The notes under the pieces were generated by a model. The model was not told the DNA's origin and ran no database searches. It worked only from the letters and a program-made list of their open reading frames with translations. From Mytilus californianus (Eukaryota > Mollusca > Bivalvia > Mytilida > Mytilidae), in assembly GCF_021869535.1 (NCBI RefSeq), contig NW_026262581.1, positions 114,914,771 to 114,978,770 on the forward strand: DNA of 64,000 bases, given 5' to 3'. Position numbers and translations under genes: made by a program. Numbering within the stretch: the first letter of the stretch is position 1; the number at the start of each line of letters is the position of its first letter. Below are positions 60,779 to 64,000 of this stretch, piece after piece.

Positions 60779-61874
60779 TAGTTACTATCATTTAGTAAAG
60801 ACAAAGTAGGATTTATGAATGAAGTTAATGTCGATGTACTTTCACACCTGTTATTCTAGTTACAACCTCAGGACACAGAATGTCACAAGTTACTGATTGA
60901 CCGATTCAAGAAAATCTATTTTACCTCCACTTGATATAACTGACTGGACCACACAGTCCAATACTTTATGATAAGGCATCATGTCCAGTTGATTTTTACA
61001 CCACACGTTACACATCTAGGGACATTGACCAACACACATTCTTTTTAGGCCAATGTTCATTGACTATTCTAACTTTATTAACTTCATTCATATGCAGTCT
61101 GCCTTTCAGCAATTGTACTTAATTGTAGAAAAGGATATTTTTCACTATCATCATTTGTTTGGCTGCAATATTTATTGGTTATTGCTTTAATAATTTGCAC
61201 TGAAAAAGACCAGATAGTGGGTACTTGCTGCATGATCTCTGTATCACAGAAAGGAAGGTATATCATCATTTAATGAGCTTGTTTGTTGTTATTCTGAAAT
61301 TCCATACAGAGCAAAGTAAAAGAAGAGGTCAGTGCTCTGTCCACATTTTGTTCTGTGGTTACTGACCTCAGAAACTGGACAGTCTGGTTAACATAGTTTT
61401 TCATCAACTGGCTACTGAACCCAGAAACAGGACTCCTGATTTAAGATAGGTTGTCACCATTTCATTTTTATTTAGTTGTTTCATACTGTCATTCATACCA
61501 TATTTTGTTATGGTTTTTGTTTATGGAGTCTGTGATGTCAGGATAATCACCTGTGGACCTTTGGCTTTACTTGTTTGTTTATTTACCATCACTTATCATA
61601 TGCATCATATTTTCATTTCATATTTTGTATCCAGTTACCATCCTGTCCGATTGCAATGGCCGGACAATGATCCAGAGTTGTTTGTTGGTTGAATAAAGGA
61701 TAGAAGATTTCTAATCTTTCTAAATATAACAATATTTAGAAGAGAGGATTTTGTTTTATATGACTCAAAGAAAACCAAAGGCCAGTAACTTACTTCTAGG
61801 TTACAAATAGTTGAAAAAATGGAATATCTGTATGCAAAAAGGAAAACTTTGTTAATGCTTAAATCCACATCATG

Positions 61875-61925
61875 AACTCTGGTGGATAGTTGTCTAAATT
61901 GTCAATCATACCACATCTCCTTATT
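61875..61925 (+). repeat. 3' end fragment of the ~350-bp dispersed repeat
   Basis: TGGTGGATAGTTGTCTAAAT then TGTCAATCATACCACATCTC and CTTATTTTA match the conserved right end of the family seen at 5883-6235. Confidence 0.65.
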
Positions 61926-63243
61926 TTATGTTAATGGTAAAATTCATTGTAATAGTGTCTAACATTTCATATTAATGACTAAATTTTAATTAAAAGTTAT
62001 ATACATTTACATGTAACAAATAATACATAAATATGTAACAGCTTGTTTTATTTATATTATAAACTAAAAATAGGAGAAAGCAATAATAATGTTCTTCTTA
62101 ATGAATTGTAACATACAAAAAACTAATCAGTTTATTATCATGATTGATAAGAAGGCAATTCTTATGGAAAATTAAGATCTTGATGTTTGGTACTATGTTA
62201 GTTCATGTTAAACTTTTCAAATTAACTTCAGTAATTTACTGAGCCTTGAATAAGATAAGATTTTACTTTTGATATTGACTCCAAAAGTTTTAAATTCCCT
62301 GACCTGACTGTTCCTGAATTATATGGAACTTGGGATAAATTTGATGCATGTATTTTTATCAAATCTCTTTTTTCTAACACTATTTGAAAAATGTATTTTA
62401 GAATATTTAAAATGTCTTTCATTGTGCAGTAAATCTGCACTGCCTACATATATCATTGTAAATCATTTGTTTATAAATGAAGGTATTACCTAAAATCAGG
62501 CATTTTATATAACATTGACAAGATAAAACTAATAAATTAAAAATAAATAGAAGATTTTAAGTAAGATAGCACTTGCCCTAAAATATATGGTGCAAATGTT
62601 ATCAAAGTATGTGCTCATTATAGGTTGGGAATGTTTAGTCCTTTATGTTTAGCAAGGCAAGTATGGTAGAACGATTGTAAAAATTCCTGCTGTACTTGGT
62701 AAAGAAATAACATCTTTTTTGTTGAAAGTTATGTCATTATACAACCAAAAAACATGTTGACAAGAAGAAAAACAACAACATGCAGACATTTATTTCTTTG
62801 TACTTGTGAGGTCATATAGTCTTAAGATAATTTCAAATTAAAATAGAAATACACATTTATATTTCATGGTATTTTGTCCTTCTGCTCTGACTTTTGGACA
62901 TGGACATTTTTCTTAAACCTTTGTTTGGTATAGTCCTTTTGAATTGTGTCATACAGATTTTTTGTCATATTACAATCATCAGGAAATGACTTGCCTTAAA
63001 GATGTGAATCTTCTTGAAGTCTTTTGCAGACAATAGTACTACGATCAAAATATTACTGCCATCATATGTCTTTGATCAGTGCGTATTGTTTATAATAGTA
63101 CATGTTTTTCAAATTTTTGTGGCAGAAATTAAGGAATGTTCTTATGATTTGGATATTTATCATATGAGTTTATACCGGACAAAATCTTTGATAAAAACTA
63201 TTTGGCACAATATTTTATAGAAACTCCTTGTTTACACTTGATT

Positions 63244-63375
63244 ACCAGGCACTGACACTGCACTTATAACTAGAATGTACCTTAGTTTACCAGGCACTGA
63301 CACTGCACTTTTAACTAGAATGTACCTTAGTTTACCAGGTACTGACACTGCACTTATACTAGAATGTACCTTAAT
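63244..63375. repeat. 45-bp tandem repeat, three units
   Basis: ACCAGGCACTGACACTGCAC, TTATAACTAGAATGTACCTT, AGTTT is repeated from 63244, 63289 and 63334. The third unit is one base shorter and has GGTACTG. Near-identity indicates a young duplication. Confidence 0.95.
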
Positions 63376-64000
63376 TCACCTAATGTCATAGGAAAATTTT
63401 GGACATTCTGCTTGCAAAATGGTAGCATTAAGTGCACTAAGGTTAATTGTGTGTGGTTTACGTAAGTTCACAATGGGCAATGATATTCTGTCATTAACCT
63501 CTTTGAAAAATGATGCAAAGCACTTGACTGGTTGTTTTTTTTAGGAATAAAGAATGGATGGCTTTTCAAGCTTCTGAACATTGTAACACCTCATTTAGGA
63601 TAGTTTTATATTGTAGACGTAGTTTGACGTCATGTAAGCGGTTAGTTAACATGTTTTACATATCCATTGTGTTTGATTGCTTTACCAAAGTAATTAGCCA
63701 CCAGAGGGGGTAAATTATGTTTATTATGAACACTTCAGCCAGTCCTTTCATGTTTATAGACCTTCCCTTAGAGATGAATGATTGAGATGTTATACATCAA
63801 TATAGCCAGCATTTTATTTTTCTGTGTTCATTTATCAAATGAAAAAAAAAATATAGAAATCAACTAATTTTTATACCAAGAAATTACATAATTTGTTTGT
63901 GAATGTATTTCATGAATTTATTAGGTTTAAGTCAGCTGTGCAGGTGATTTGTTTTTCAATGTAAACAGTTCATTGTCCTTTATGCCAGACATCATGTGAA

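Larger units (their letters stand above)
42789..64000 (+). other. Intron 6 (at least 21.2 kb) of the ADAMTS gene
   Basis: The donor is GTAAGT and no matching acceptor with an ADAMTS exon was found before the window ends. It carries the duplication array at 42745 and mobile or repeat elements at 43995, 47304, 51291, 60113 and 61875. Minisatellites lie at 48572, 49476, 50477, 52367 and 63244. Between these, notably 45250-47300, 52520-60100 and 61930-63240, I see only AT-rich DNA with short chance frames. Confidence 0.7.

Noticed and set aside
1-64000. CRISPR arrays, bacterial operons, viral genomes
   Set aside because: All short-period repeats are head-to-tail without unique spacers, and gene structure, introns and repeats are those of an animal nuclear genome.

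Overview
The window looks like nuclear DNA of a bivalve mollusc, most likely a mussel (Mytilidae). It is AT-rich, has long introns with canonical GT-AG junctions, and carries several short dispersed repeats that I associate with Mytilus-type genomes: a tRNA-headed SINE ending in a conserved GGACGTTAAGC tail, and a roughly 350 bp repeat ending in CATACCACATCT. The taxon call rests on recognising these repeats, not on a search.

One protein-coding gene is well supported. It is the 5' part of an ADAMTS metalloprotease of the ADAMTS9/ADAMTS20 (GON-1) type on the + strand. Six coding exons can be joined with matching phases at every junction: 11719-11794 (signal peptide), 11891-12213 and 16688-16829 (propeptide), 36671-36915 (propeptide end, processing site, start of catalytic domain), 37469-37552 and 42664-42788 (catalytic domain). 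They sum to 995 nt, or 331 complete codons plus two bases. The reading frame is still open at the last donor. I found no exon with the zinc-binding HExxH motif, so the rest of the gene probably lies beyond 64000. The last 21 kb would then be intron 6.

Layout: 1-11.6 kb is intergenic and repeat-dense (a 160-bp tandem array, inverted-repeat elements, SINEs in tandem and as a palindrome, hairpins). Positions 11575-11718 are a CpG-richer stretch that probably holds the promoter and 5' UTR, with two upstream ATGs. Introns 2 and 3 (12.2-36.7 kb) carry SINE tails, an RT remnant and two unclassified ORFs. Intron 5 is mostly plain AT-rich DNA. Intron 6 opens with a tandem array that duplicated the end of exon 6 together with its splice donor. 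It then holds an element with 31-bp inverted termini and an 8-9 bp flanking duplication, four minisatellites packed within 4 kb, a foldback element, and a 0.67 kb inverted-repeat element.

No rRNA, functional tRNA, CRISPR array or complete autonomous transposon was seen. Most short ORFs in the window look like chance readings of AT-rich or repetitive DNA.
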